The position numbers and the translations under genes are program-made. Positions 17,298 through 27,072 of a stretch of DNA of 64,000 nt are shown one piece after another. Source of the stretch: G963701675 sp963701675 (GTDB lineage: Bacteria; Planctomycetota; Planctomycetia; Gemmatales; Gemmataceae); assembly GCA_963701675.1 (NCBI GenBank), contig OY969623.1, positions 8,370,001 through 8,434,000 of the forward strand. The letters are read 5' to 3'. Below the pieces are notes generated by a model. The model worked only from the letters and a program-made list of their open reading frames with translations. It was not told the origin of the DNA and made no database searches. How positions within the stretch are numbered: the stretch's first letter is position 1; each line of letters opens with the position of its first letter.

Positions 17298-18396
17298 ATG
17301 ATCGTTGGGGTTCCGAAGGAGGTCAAAACAGATGAGTACCGCGTCGGCATGATTCCGGTCGGCGCGGAGGAATTGACACGCGCCGGGCATCAAGTGCTCA
17401 TTCAAGCTGGTGCAGGGCAGGGGAGCGGCATAAGTGATGAGCGATACTCAACCAACGGAGCCGAGATTGTTACCGACGCGGCCGGGATTTGGCAGCGCGC
17501 CGACTTGATCGTTAAGGTCAAGGAGCCGTTGGCCGAGGAATGGCCGAGAATGCGCGCGGGCCAGATCGTGTTTACGTATTTCCACTTTGCGGCCGACGAG
17601 GATTTGACCCGCGCCGTCATGAAGTCAGGTATCACCGCCATTGCCTATGAAACGATCAAGGATGCTCGTGGCACTCTTCCGCTTCTGACACCGATGAGTG
17701 AAGTCGCCGGGCGGATGAGTATCCAAGAGGGCGCCAAATTCCTTGAGCGGCCGTTCGAGGGCCGTGGTATTCTTCTCGGCGGCGTGCCCGGCGTGTTGCC
17801 GGCCAATGTCGTGGTGCTGGGCGGCGGCATCGTCGGCGCGAACGCAGCCAAAGTCGCGGCAGGCCTGGGGGCCAACGTCGCTATCCTAGACATCAACCTC
17901 GATCGGCTCCGCTATCTCGACGACGTCATGCCGCGAAACGTGACGACACTTTTCAGCGACCGGCACAATATTCTGGACTGCTTGCAGCGTGCGGACCTGC
18001 TGATCGGCGCGATTCTAATTCCGGCGCCGCGCTCCGCGCTTGGTGCGCCGCGAAGACTTGCAACACATGCCGCCGCGTGCCGTGATCATCGACGTCGCCA
18101 TCGACCAGGGCGGTTGCATCGAAACATCCCGGCCCACCACGCACAGCGAACCCACCTACATCGTCGACGACGTGGTGCACTACTGCGTGACGAATATGCC
18201 GGGTGCCGTGGGCCGTACCAGCACGTACGCGCTTTGTAACGTCACGCTGCCCTACATTCTTCAGCTCGCCAAGAAAGGGCTCGACCGCGCCGTCCGCGAG
18301 AATGCCGCCCTAGGGCTTGGTGTCAATGTGCGGCAGGGACGGGTTACCAATGCGGCGGTCGCCGAGACATTCGGCGTGGCCTGCACGGCAGTTTAA
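17298..18396 (+). pseudogene. ald: Alanine dehydrogenase, frameshifted
   Basis: NAD-dependent oxidative deamination of L-alanine to pyruvate. The N-terminal part is canonical: MIVGVPKEVKTDEYRVG, the catalytic-Lys segment VKVKEP, the His in FTYFHFAADEDLT, and the NAD motif VLGGGIVGANAAKVA. At about 18020-18045 (GC-rich) the frame is lost. The next frame continues LVRREDLQHMPPRAV and DVAIDQGGC, ETSRPTTH, TNMPGAVGRTST to a normal C-terminus, so the intended protein is ~366 aa. Net change is +1 or -2. The IS lies 77 bp upstream of the start codon and may have separated the gene from its promoter. Confidence 0.85.
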
Positions 18397-18451
18397 CTCA
18401 AACACTCGGCAGAGCGTTCAGTCCATTTCGACGGCAACACGGAGGTTGCAA

Positions 18452-19944
18452 TTGTCGAACGTTTCCGTCAGGCAAGCATCATGGGTTCTCGCATCGCTAT
18501 GTGCGGTGCTTTTCTTTTACGGCCTTTCGTCGTCTGAGTTCTATAGAACCGAAAGCTTGGCGCGATCATCGGCGCCGAGTTCTTGCAAAGCGGTGATTGG
18601 CTCGTACCCCGCCTCTACGGCGAGCCGCTCTTCACCAAACCGCCTGGAATGTACGCCGCGATTGCCGCTGCCAGCTGGCCGTTCGGCAGGGTCACGGAAG
18701 TGAGCGCCCGCATGCCGTCCGCTATCGCCGCCTCGATTCTCGTTGTCCTGTTCTACTTGTTCTTCCGCCGCTTCGTGGGCAAAGCTGCCGGTCTAGTCGC
18801 CGGCTGCGTTGTCCCGCTCTCCGTGTTGGTGCTCGACAAGGCAACATCCGCCGAAATTGACATGCTCCAGGTCACCTGGGTCGCCGGCGGCATCGTCTGT
18901 GCTGCATTTGCGATCGATGGCGATACCCTGGCACACCGTAGGCGGCTAAACGGTTGGTGGATCGGCGCGTTGTTGTGTGTTGCCGGAGGTCTCCTGACGA
19001 AATGGACGGCACCCGCTTTCCTCTATTGCACGGTTCTCCCATTGCTGTGGTGGCGCGGACAGTTACGGCTTCTTTGGTCCGCTTCTCATCTGACGGCTGT
19101 CGCAATCGCCGTGGCGATTGTTCTTGCATGGGGGGGCGTCGCCGTTGCGCGCGAAGGCTGGGAAAACCTGTATGCGACCGTCAAGATTCAAGCGACGACG
19201 CACCTGCTTCCAACGCACCACCATCGGCCGTACCCGTGGCTGGAATCGATAATCCATCCCTTCAAATTCTGGCTCGCAGCATTACCGATTTCGATTTTCG
19301 CGATCCCGGCGCTTTCACGGAGGTTCATGTCGCTTTGGGATGAACGTGGGCGGTTCCTCCTTCAGGTGCTGCATTGTTGGACTTGGCCGAATCTCCTTTT
19401 CTGGTCTATCGTTCCTGCCCACAACACACGGCATAGCCTGCCGCTCTACCCCGGGATTGCCGGGCTGGCGGCGATGGTTTGGGTCGCGTGGTTGTCTGGG
19501 AAGTTACCGTGGCGTGTTCGCTGGGTCACACCGGCTAAAGCATTGATCGGCGTGATCGGTTGTTGGGTGGTCGTAAAGCTTGCTTTCGTGCATTACGTCA
19601 CACCCGAACGCATGCGCGGTCGTGAACCGAAAGAAAAGGGCGAACTATTGGCCTCGTTAGTTCCGGCAGACGCAACCCTCTATCTGTTTAGGTTGAAGGA
19701 CGAAGGGATCATGTTCTATTACCGTCGCCCCGTTCGACGGCTGGCTACAATGACCGACTTGCCATCGTCACCTGAACCTCTGTACTGTATGTTGGAGGAA
19801 GTTGAGTGGAAGGATTCACCTCGCCATACGGAGGTCGTCCATCACACTCGTGATGAGCAGGGTGCTCCCATAGTTTTGGTGCGAGTTCGAGATATCAGGA
19901 AGGTAGAGCAGGCCGCCAAATCCCATGCCGACGACCCACGATGA
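18452..19944 (+). pseudogene. GT39-type (ArnT-like) membrane glycosyltransferase, frameshifted near the 5' end
   Basis: A polytopic glycosyltransferase of the PMT/ArnT type using polyprenyl-phosphate sugars. The TTG at 18452 follows GGAGGT. The N-terminus runs through a first membrane span to LSSSEFYRTESL, then a 1-nt loss at about 18565 moves the frame; the downstream frame reads FLQSGDWLVPRLYGEPLFTKPP, the conserved first-loop motif of this family, and continues for about 450 residues with many spans. The last codons overlap the xseA start by 20 bp. Probably first gene of the run leading to nadK. Confidence 0.8.
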
Positions 19945-21186
19945 CGAAGTCATGCCGCTCTTCGCGTCCGAGAATGAGGCGAAGATTCTAAGTGTTAGTG
20001 AGCTAACCAGCGCCGTCAAATCGACTTTGCAGGATGGTTTTCCTTCCGTTTGGGTTTCGGGCGAGATTTCTGCAATCTCGCGGCCGGCATCCGGACACGT
20101 CTATCTCACGCTGAAGGATGCGAATGCACAAATCGGCGCTGTCATTTGGCGAAGCAATGTTTCGCGCCTGCGTTTCGATCCCAAGGTTGGCACGGAAGTT
20201 CTAGCCCGCGGCGGCTTGAGCGTTTACGCTCCGCGAGGAGAATACAAGCTGCACATCGAGGAAATGCAGCCAAAAGGGTTAGGCGCGCGAGAATTGGCCC
20301 TGCGGGAGCTCAAGGAGAAGTTGCAAAAGCTCGGCTATTTCGACCCGCGTCGTAAGAAATCGTTGCCGCGATTCCCGCGCCGCATCGGCCTCATCACCAG
20401 TGCCAGCGGCGCCGCTGTGCGCGACATGCTCGAGATTCTGGGACGGCGTTGGCCGCTCGCGGACGTTTGGCTGTGCGCGACTCGCGTGCAAGGCATCGGC
20501 GCACGCGAGGAAATCGTCGACGCCATCACCCGGCTCAATCGAATCCGCGGCGCGGATGTCATCATCGTCGGCCGTGGCGGTGGCAGCGCGGACGATCTTT
20601 GGGCGTTCAACGAGGAAATGGTCGCCCACGCCATCTTTCAATCGCGCATTCCCGTTGTCAGTGCGGTCGGTCACGAGATCGACGTCACCATCGCCGACTT
20701 GGTCGCCGACTTTCGCGCCGCAACCCCAAGCGAAGCCGCCGAGCGCGTGACCCCTGACGGACGCGCATTACGTGAAGGACTGAAGGATTTTCACCAACAA
20801 CTCCAAAGCCGTATCCTGCGTCGCTTGGAAATGGCCAGGCTCCGCCTTACCGAGCTTGGAGAACGCCGTGCATTGCGCCAGCCACTGGAACGCATCCGTG
20901 ACCATGATCGCCGAATCGACGATTGGAACGAACGCCTTGGCCGTTGCATCAAGCAAAAACTGATTCGGATGCGTGAGCACATGGCCGCGCAGGCAGCTCG
21001 GCTCGACACCCTCAGCCCCTTGAACGTGTTGGGACGTGGATATAGTCTAACTCGCAGGGCCGACGACCTTAGCGTCGTTCGAAGCCCTGATCAGGTGCGC
21101 CGGGAGAATTGCTCGTGACTCAGATCCAACACGGGCGCATCCACAGCCGCGTCGAGGACCGAGCGGCTCATCCAGCGGTCTCATAG
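19925..21186 (+). pseudogene. xseA: Exodeoxyribonuclease VII large subunit, 3' frameshift
   Basis: Catalytic subunit of exonuclease VII, which degrades single-stranded DNA. The N-terminal OB-fold (WVSGEISAISRPASGHVYLTLKD) and the nuclease core (GLITSASGAAVRDM, IIVGRGGGSADDLWAFNEE, SAVGHEIDVTIADLVADFRA) are intact. After RSPDQVR the frame runs out at 21118. In the neighbouring frame the protein continues GELLVTQIQHGRIHSRVE to a stop at 21186, the normal family ending. A missing C in the CGCCGGG run at about 21098-21104 explains it. The uncorrected product lacks only ~20 residues and may still work. Confidence 0.85.
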
Positions 21187-21224
21187 CCACCACGGAAGTT
21201 CGCCCTCAATTGGCGGGAGAACGC

Positions 21225-21521
21225 ATGAGTCCAGTCCCTGAAAATACTTCCTTTGAGCAGGCGCTCGCGGAACTGGAGCAGGTAGTGCGCACGCTGGAGG
21301 ACGGCCAGACGGGGTTGGAGGACGCGCTGGCCCAGTATGAAAAGGGTGTCGGCTTGATCAAGCGTTGTTATCAACAACTGAGTCAGGCCGAGCAGCGGAT
21401 TCACATGCTCTGTGGCGAGGACGACCAAGGCCGCCCCGTGCTTCAGCCTTTTAACCATGCCTCCGCGATGGAAGCCGAAACAACCGCGGGTCGGCGGCCG
21501 ACAAAATCCGGCACCCCATAG
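21225..21521 (+). CDS. xseB: Exodeoxyribonuclease VII small subunit
   Basis: 98 residues; the first ~65 form the family helical hairpin with FEQALAELEQVVRTLEDGQTGLEDALAQYEKGV, which binds the large subunit. GGGAGA lies six bases before the ATG at 21225. It follows xseA by 38 bp and is intact, unlike its neighbours. The tail after residue 70 is unusually long and Ala/Arg-rich. Confidence 0.93.
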   Translation: MSPVPENTSFEQALAELEQVVRTLEDGQTGLEDALAQYEKGVGLIKRCYQQLSQAEQRIHMLCGEDDQGRPVLQPFNHASAMEAETTAGRRPTKSGTP

Positions 21522-21671
21522 TTGGGTTATGGTTATCTGTCGCCCGGCACGAACGGTTTAATAGGAGGCGGTGCGCCGTGTGCGTAGGGATGCATTCCCG
21601 TAGTTGCAGCGACGTGGAATTCACCAGCCCGGAGCGCGAGCGACGGGTACACCCGGCGTCGACGCTAGGCC

Positions 21672-22591
21672 ATGCCCGATGAACTGCACGAATACCTGGA
21701 AAGCAAACGTGCGGCGATCGAGCGCGGATTGCGGGCAAGCCTTAAGTTGATCGAAGACGCCCCGGTTCAGCTTCGAGAGGCGATCGAATACGGCCTGCTC
21801 GCCCCAGGGAAGCGGCTGCGGCCCATTTTGGTAATCCTGGCCGCCGAAGCGTGTGGTGGCACATGTGAACAAGCGATGTCGGCCGCTGCGGCGGTCGAAA
21901 TGATCCATGCATATTCATTGATTCATGACGACTTACCGGCGATGGACGACGATGATTTGCGCCGAGGCCGGCCAACCTGCCACGTCCGATTTGGCGAGGC
22001 CCTGGCGATCCTTGCCGGTGATGGGCTGTTGACGTTGGCATTTCAGGTTTTGGCGGACGGATATCCTGCCCGTACCGCTGCCGCCTGTTGTCGTGAGCTC
22101 AGCCGGGCTGCGGGGGCGTCCGGCATGGTTGGCGGTCAGGTCGCGGATTTAACCTGGGAAGGCCGCATTGTGGCGAGGAGTCCGCAGGATCCGAACATGA
22201 CCGATCTAGAAATGGTGCACTCACGCAAGACCGGGGCGCTGTTTCAAGTATGTTTGCGACTTGGCGCTATTCGGTCAACGGCGAGCGACACGACGGTATA
22301 CCGGCCGCAACGCTTAAGGCGTTGGACAGCTACGGAAGATGTTTCGGTCAAGCCTTCCAGATCACGGACGACTTGCTCGACGCGGAAGGACATACCGAGC
22401 AGACCGGAAAGCGTGTCGGCAAAGACGCGAGAAAGGGTAAATTGACGTATCCCGCCCTCGTCGGCGCCGACGAAAGCCGTCGCCTCGCGCAACACCTGTG
22501 TGCAGAAGCGTTCGAACATGCTTCCAAATTGGGGCAATCGGGAAAGTACTTGGCTGCGATATCAGAATACGTTTTGCACAGAGATCGATAG
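21672..22591 (+). pseudogene. ispA: Farnesyl/geranylgeranyl diphosphate synthase, frameshifted
   Basis: Chain-elongating prenyltransferase making FPP or GGPP from IPP and DMAPP. The first Asp-rich motif is DDLPAMDDDDLRRGRPTCH, followed by MVGGQVADL and HSRKTGALFQ. Near 22275-22285 the frame shifts by one; the second frame gives the rest, including the second Asp-rich motif QITDDLLDAEG, GKRVGKDARKGKLTYPAL and a normal C-terminus. Both halves match the family without loss, so one indel is enough. Full length would be about 305 residues. dxs follows at 90 bp. Product chain length is not predictable. Confidence 0.88.
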
Positions 22592-22681
22592 AAAAGACCT
22601 TTCCTAGGCGGAGCCTGGGAGCGCTCGATGTCGAAATACGAGTCGGCCGCAACTCAACTATGGATGTGAGGACCTGACGCG

Positions 22682-24599
22682 ATGACCGCGATCTTATCGA
22701 CGATTCACTCGCCTGCGGATCTTCAATGTTTGTCGGACGACGAACTGGTCCAACTTTCGCAGGAGATGCGCGATGAATTGGTCCGAGTGCTAAGCATTCG
22801 CCCGGCCCACTTCGCCAGCAATCTCGGTGTGGTGGAACTATGCCTCGCGCTCCACTTAACTTTCGACTTCCAACGCGACCGCTTGATTTGGGATACAGGC
22901 CATCAGATTTATCCACACAAACTCATCACGGGCCGCTATCCTCAATTCGACACTATCCGCACGCGCGGCGGATTGATGGGTTATCCAAACCCGGATGAAA
23001 GCGATTACGATTTGTTCATGACCGGCCACGCCGGTTGCAGCGTTTCTTGCGCACTGGGCTTGAAAGTCGGCGATGAGTTGGCCGGTGAGGAAGACCGCCA
23101 TAGTGTCGCCGTTATCGGGGACGGCGCCCTCCCATCGGGTATTGTGTTTGAGGCGCTGAACAATGCCGGCGGTCTGAACAAGAACCTGCTTGTCATCTTG
23201 AACGACAACAAGATGTCTATCTGCCCACGGGTCGGTGGTTTGGCACGGTGTCTGGATAGTGCCCGTCTGACCAACTTCTATCAAGACGCCAAACGCCAGC
23301 TGCAAGGCCTGCTCGCTCGTGTGCCGTTGGTTGGCGGCATGGCCAACCAGGCTATCGACCAGGTTCGAGATGGACTAAAAGCGTTTCTCACGGGCGGTAT
23401 GCTCTTCGAAGAATTGGGGTTCCGTTATATCGGGCCAATCGACGGGCACGACTTGCCGACGCTCCGCCGCTGGCTTCGCGACGTGAAAGATCAGCGCGGG
23501 CCAATACTTTTGCATGTTCTGACCGAAAAAGGCCACGGTGTTACACAGGCTAGCGACGACCCGGTTACCTTCCACACGCCGCCGGTATTTGAAAAAGTGG
23601 GGCCGGAACGCACGATTGTTTCTTTGAAACGCGGAGGGTCCAAGGCGTACACCGATGCGGCCAGCGCAGCGATCTATCAGGAATTGGCGGCGGACGATAA
23701 GACGGTCGTTATCACTGCGGCGATGTGCCAAGGAAACAAGCTCGAAAAGGTTCGGGACGCGTTTCCAAAGCAGTTCTTCGATGTTGGCATTTGTGAATCT
23801 CATGCCGTAGCATTCGCGGCGGGACTTGCCAAATCGGGAATCCGGCCGATCGTTGCGATCTATTCCACATTCCTTCAGCGTGCCTTTGATCAGTTGTTCC
23901 AGGAGGTGGCGCTGCAAAACTTGCCCGTGACCTTCTGCCTCGACCGCGCCGGGCTGACGGGCCCTGACGGCCCCACGCATCACGGCGTATTTGACACCGC
24001 TTATCTGAGGGCGTTTCCCAATTTTGTCGTAATGGCGCCGGGCGACGAGCTCGACGTCGCCCCGATGTTACGGTTTGCGCTTGACCATTCAAGCCCGGCC
24101 TCTTTGCGCTATCCCAAGGCCAACCTGGAGAAAGTCGACCGCGATGTTGCCCCGATCGAGCTCGGACAGGCGGAGATCTTTGAGTGGGGCACCTGACGGT
24201 GTGATCATCGCCTACGGTTCGCTATTCCCCAATGCCGTGAAGGCCGCCGAGCTGCTTCGGGACGAGGGGATCGACATCGGTGTGATTAACGCCCGCTTCG
24301 CCAAGCCGCTCGATCGCCAAACCTTGTTGCGGGCGATCGACCAGCTTCCGCTGGTGATTACTGTGGAAGAAGGCACACTGGAAGGCGGATTCGGGAGCGC
24401 GCTGTTGGAAGCGGCCAACGCGGCAGGCCTGGAAACAAGACACATTACTCGGCTCGGAATCCCCGATCGCTTTGTCGAACATGCGGAACGCGCCGAACTC
24501 CTCGCGGATCTTGGCTTGGACGTAGCCGGCATCTGCGCCGCCGTGCACCGCGCCCGCGGAAGCACCGGCATGCTGGACGGCCTGAGCATGGCCCGGTAG
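22682..24599 (+). pseudogene. dxs: 1-deoxy-D-xylulose-5-phosphate synthase, frameshifted
   Basis: TPP-dependent first enzyme of the MEP pathway, joining pyruvate and glyceraldehyde 3-phosphate. The 5' frame (504 aa) covers the TPP domain (DTGHQIYPHKLITGR, GDGALPSG ... NDNKMSI) and the pyrimidine domain (ESHAVAFAAGLAKSGIRP, DRAGLTGPDGPTHHG). It stops at 24196 within FEWGT. The other frame continues DGVIIAYGSLFPNAVKAAELL and the C-terminal domain VEEGTLEGGFGSALLEAAN. One extra base near 24193 accounts for it. Without correction the product lacks the ~135-residue C-terminal domain. Confidence 0.9.
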
Positions 24600-24624
24600 A
24601 CGCGGTCGGTTTTTCGGATCCATC

Positions 24625-25467
24625 ATGCGCATCTTCGTTCTCGGCAATGCCAGCCGTCCCGGCGTCGAAGAAGAGGCATCGGCACTGTTGCCGTTCCTGA
24701 AAGCGCATAGCGAAGTGGTGGCCTTTGATTTGCGCCAGGAAATCGAGCTGAGCAACATCTCGGCCGATATGGCGCTGGTGCTCGGCGGAGACGGCGCGAT
24801 TCTCCGTGCCGCTCGCCAATTAGGCTATCGCCAAGTCCCCGTCCTCGGCGTAAATCTCGGCAAACTCGGTTTTCTGGCCGATCTCAGCCCGGACGAAGTG
24901 CGTGCTTGCTTCGAGCGCGTGGTGGCAGGCGATTACCGAGTTACGCAACACCTCATGTTCGAATGCGTCGTCGAGTCGTCGTCGCAACGGAGTCAAACGT
25001 TATTGGGATTGAATGAAGTCGTCATCCACGCCGGCCCGCCTTTTCACATGATTGATCTGGACCTGGAAGTCGACGGCGAAGCGGTATCGCGTTTCGGCGG
25101 CGATGGCTTGATCGTCAGCACTCCGATCGGCTCGACGGCCCACAACCTCTCCGCGGGCGGCCCGATTCTCGGACAGGAATTGGATACATTTGTGATCACA
25201 CCCATTTGTCCCCATATGCTGGCGAACCGTCCATTCGTCGATTCTGCGGCGAAGGAGTATCGGGTCTGGGTCCGGCGCGCGACTCCGGGATTGGCATTGA
25301 TCGTGGACGGGCAGGAGCTGATGCCGCTGGCGGAGGGAGATCGTGTTGTCGTTCGACGAGCGCCGCCGCGATTTCAGCTGGTGAAGGTTGCCGGGCACGG
25401 GTACTTTCAGGCGTTGCGTGACAAGTTGCGCTGGGGCGCCCCGCCCAATTATCGACTAGGTGAATGA
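24625..25467 (+). CDS. nadK: NAD kinase
   Basis: ATP-dependent phosphorylation of NAD to NADP. The 280-residue frame is intact and has the GGDG motif (LVLGGDGAILRAAR), LGVNLGKLGFLAD, the NE/D segment (LGLNEVVIHAG) and STPIGSTAHNLSAGGPI, where the family usually has Thr-Gly-Ser-Thr-Ala-Tyr. The gene starts 25 bp after dxs and closes the run GT39-xseA-xseB-ispA-dxs-nadK. Confidence 0.92.
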   Translation: MRIFVLGNASRPGVEEEASALLPFLKAHSEVVAFDLRQEIELSNISADMALVLGGDGAILRAARQLGYRQVPVLGVNLGKLGFLADLSPDEVRACFERVVAGDYRVTQHLMFECVVESSSQRSQTLLGLNEVVIHAGPPFHMIDLDLEVDGEAVSRFGGDGLIVSTPIGSTAHNLSAGGPILGQELDTFVITPICPHMLANRPFVDSAAKEYRVWVRRATPGLALIVDGQELMPLAEGDRVVVRRAPPRFQLVKVAGHGYFQALRDKLRWGAPPNYRLGE

Positions 25468-26037
25468 GAGCGCGTTTTTTCTGCCGTGAAACCGCAAGTG
25501 ACGATGCGACATTTAGTCCGTTAACGTATCGAGATATATATATGTACATATATTGATATTAACATTCATTAATGCAGCTGCTGATGGAGGGTATTCCAGC
25601 TGCATCCGGCCACACGATCTCCAGGTTGGCAGTGGCCCGACACCTCCCCGGCAAGAAGTGCTGTAAACATCGAATACAAAACGAATTGCGTGCAAATGTC
25701 GATCACCAAATCTGTTCGAATGTGCACCATTGGTTCACAATAGTGAAATTTTTTTTGAAGCCGTTCGCCGTTGTGGTGCAACAGCTTGAGGCGAGCGCAG
25801 CTGACAACGCCCCATTTTCACTGTTGACACTCCGGTTTCAATGATTAATCTGTCCCCTGACTGCAACCGACGTTCAACACCAAACGCATGACGGACAACG
25901 GCTCTCTGGGAGTGGACAGTGGCCGCAATGGTGCGGATCAAACCTGCTTCGCAATCCACACACACAGTCGATCCCACCGATCACGGATGGTTGGCGACTT
26001 CGACCATTGGAAGCTAAGTCAGACTCCAGCTTCCGGA
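25468..26037. other. Gene-free, AT-rich intergenic stretch
   Basis: No coding region supported. The stretch is AT-rich for this genome and holds a 16-bp palindrome centred on GTAC (25538-25553, alternating A/T flanks) and an inverted repeat at 25572-25605. A TTGACA-like hexamer is at 25824-25829 but no good -10 follows at the usual spacing. The region could hold regulatory sites for the candidate RNA that follows. Confidence 0.5.
25572..25605. repeat. 9-bp perfect inverted repeat ATGCAGCTG
   Basis: ATGCAGCTG (25572-25580) and CAGCTGCAT (25597-25605), 16-nt spacer. Each arm itself contains the palindrome CAGCTG, so a two-site operator is possible; a hairpin is the alternative. No regulator is recognised. 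Confidence 0.5.
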
Positions 26038-26339
26038 TAGTACCCGCCCTGGGCCATGACGGCCCACTAATGCAACACAAGGATGTGCGGGTCTAAGGGA
26101 ACGGATGCTTGCCGCGCCCGTCCTGACAGAGGTACTGTCCGAAGCTGGCGTCGTAACGTCGAGTCGCCTGGCTCTATTCAGCCGCACGTCGCCAAGGAAG
26201 GCCGAACCGTGCGGCGAGCGGAGCCGAGAGAACTGCCTGCCGATCCTGGATGATCGCAGGCGGTGGTGCCCCACAAGGATGTAAGGACCTAGCGTGGGCC
26301 GGCTGCGAAACGGAAGTCGCAGGTCGGCCCGTTTTTTTT
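26038..26339 (+). ncRNA. Candidate structured non-coding RNA ending in a strong terminator
   Basis: About 300 bp without a credible reading frame, full of local stems: CCGC/GCGG around a TGGGCC-GGCCCA hairpin (26043-26090), CCGCACG/CGTGCGG near 26190-26220, GCCTGC with GCAGGC near 26240-26260, and CCCAC/GTGGG near 26265-26298. Two copies of CACAAGGATGT (near 26078 and 26271) lie in similar loop contexts. It ends in an intrinsic terminator. I checked by eye for RNase P RNA, tmRNA, SRP RNA and 6S core motifs and found none. Strand follows from the terminator. The upstream border is uncertain. Confidence 0.45.
26296..26339 (+). terminator. Rho-independent terminator
   Basis: Arms GGGCCGGCTGCGA (26296-26308) and TCGCAGGTCGGCCC (26317-26330) with one bulge, then eight T (26332-26339). 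The next gene (ending at 26356) is on the other strand and converges on this site, so the terminator must belong to a plus-strand transcript of the gene-free region upstream. Confidence 0.85.
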
Positions 26340-26355
26340 GAAAGGTACTGAGGGC

Positions 26356-27072
26356 TCACGCGTTGGTTTCGATCATTCCAACAACGCGCTCTCCCTTCAC
26401 TTCCAAACTATCCCACGACACCGGCCGTCCCGCGTCCGCGCTTTGCCCTGCGTCGGAGACCAGCAGAACCGCGTCGGCCCATGGCGCCCAGGCCTGCCCA
26501 CATGTTTCCGCTGTCCCACCGTCGATGATGATCAGCCCATAATCGCGTCGCAAAGCTGTCAGAAGTTCTGGCAGCCTCGAATCCGTCGTGAACGGTTTCA
26601 GATCCGTGACAGGCAGACGCAAAGGAAGTAGCGATACACCGGGCCAGTGCGCGAATTCATGAATGGCCCGCCGAAGTTCAACCGCTTTTCGAACCGCGTC
26701 GTCCCAGCCCGCGTGCGGCTCGGAAACCAGCGACGCGGACAGACCCCGCGTCTCGCCATCACCATCAATCAGTATCGTGTTGCATTCACCGGCGCAGGCG
26801 ACTGCCAGAGCCAGCGCCGTCGTAGTGCATCCGTTCCGCCGCTGGCAACCGGTCAGAAGCAAGACGGTCCCTTGCGTTGTCGAGTCATCCGGGCGCAATC
26901 GACGGTAGAGCGCCCGTAGGGGCTGCTGCAACTCGGTACTGATGTGTGTAACCAGTGCCGAAGGACGATACTCGGCCATCGGAACGCCAGTGACGGAACC
27001 TTCTGCGGCTGCGGGTACGAAGGATACTGACGTTTCATTGGAAAAGACCGCATCCAATGTAAGCTCGTTCAT
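26356..27072 (-). CDS. MinD/ParA/BY-kinase-like ATPase with altered Walker A
   Basis: 238 residues of the deviant Walker family. The nucleotide loop reads GCQRRNGCTTTALALA: the pattern G-x4-G-K-T is met except that Lys is replaced by Cys. A second motif ILIDGDGETRGL (Walker A') and a Walker B YGLIIIDGG are present. No C-terminal Tyr cluster, unlike capsule tyrosine kinases. It starts with ATGA overlapping the stop of the membrane protein gene upstream, so the two should be co-translated. Role could be a polysaccharide or secretion regulator; loss of the Lys questions ATP hydrolysis. Confidence 0.7.
   Translation of the reverse strand: MNELTLDAVFSNETSVSFVPAAAEGSVTGVPMAEYRPSALVTHISTELQQPLRALYRRLRPDDSTTQGTVLLLTGCQRRNGCTTTALALAVACAGECNTILIDGDGETRGLSASLVSEPHAGWDDAVRKAVELRRAIHEFAHWPGVSLLPLRLPVTDLKPFTTDSRLPELLTALRRDYGLIIIDGGTAETCGQAWAPWADAVLLVSDAGQSADAGRPVSWDSLEVKGERVVGMIETNA

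Noticed and set aside
26038..26339. RNase P RNA, tmRNA, SRP RNA or 6S RNA
   Set aside because: Core motifs of each (such as GAGGAAAGUCC in RNase P, or the SRP GGAA tetraloop context) were not visible.
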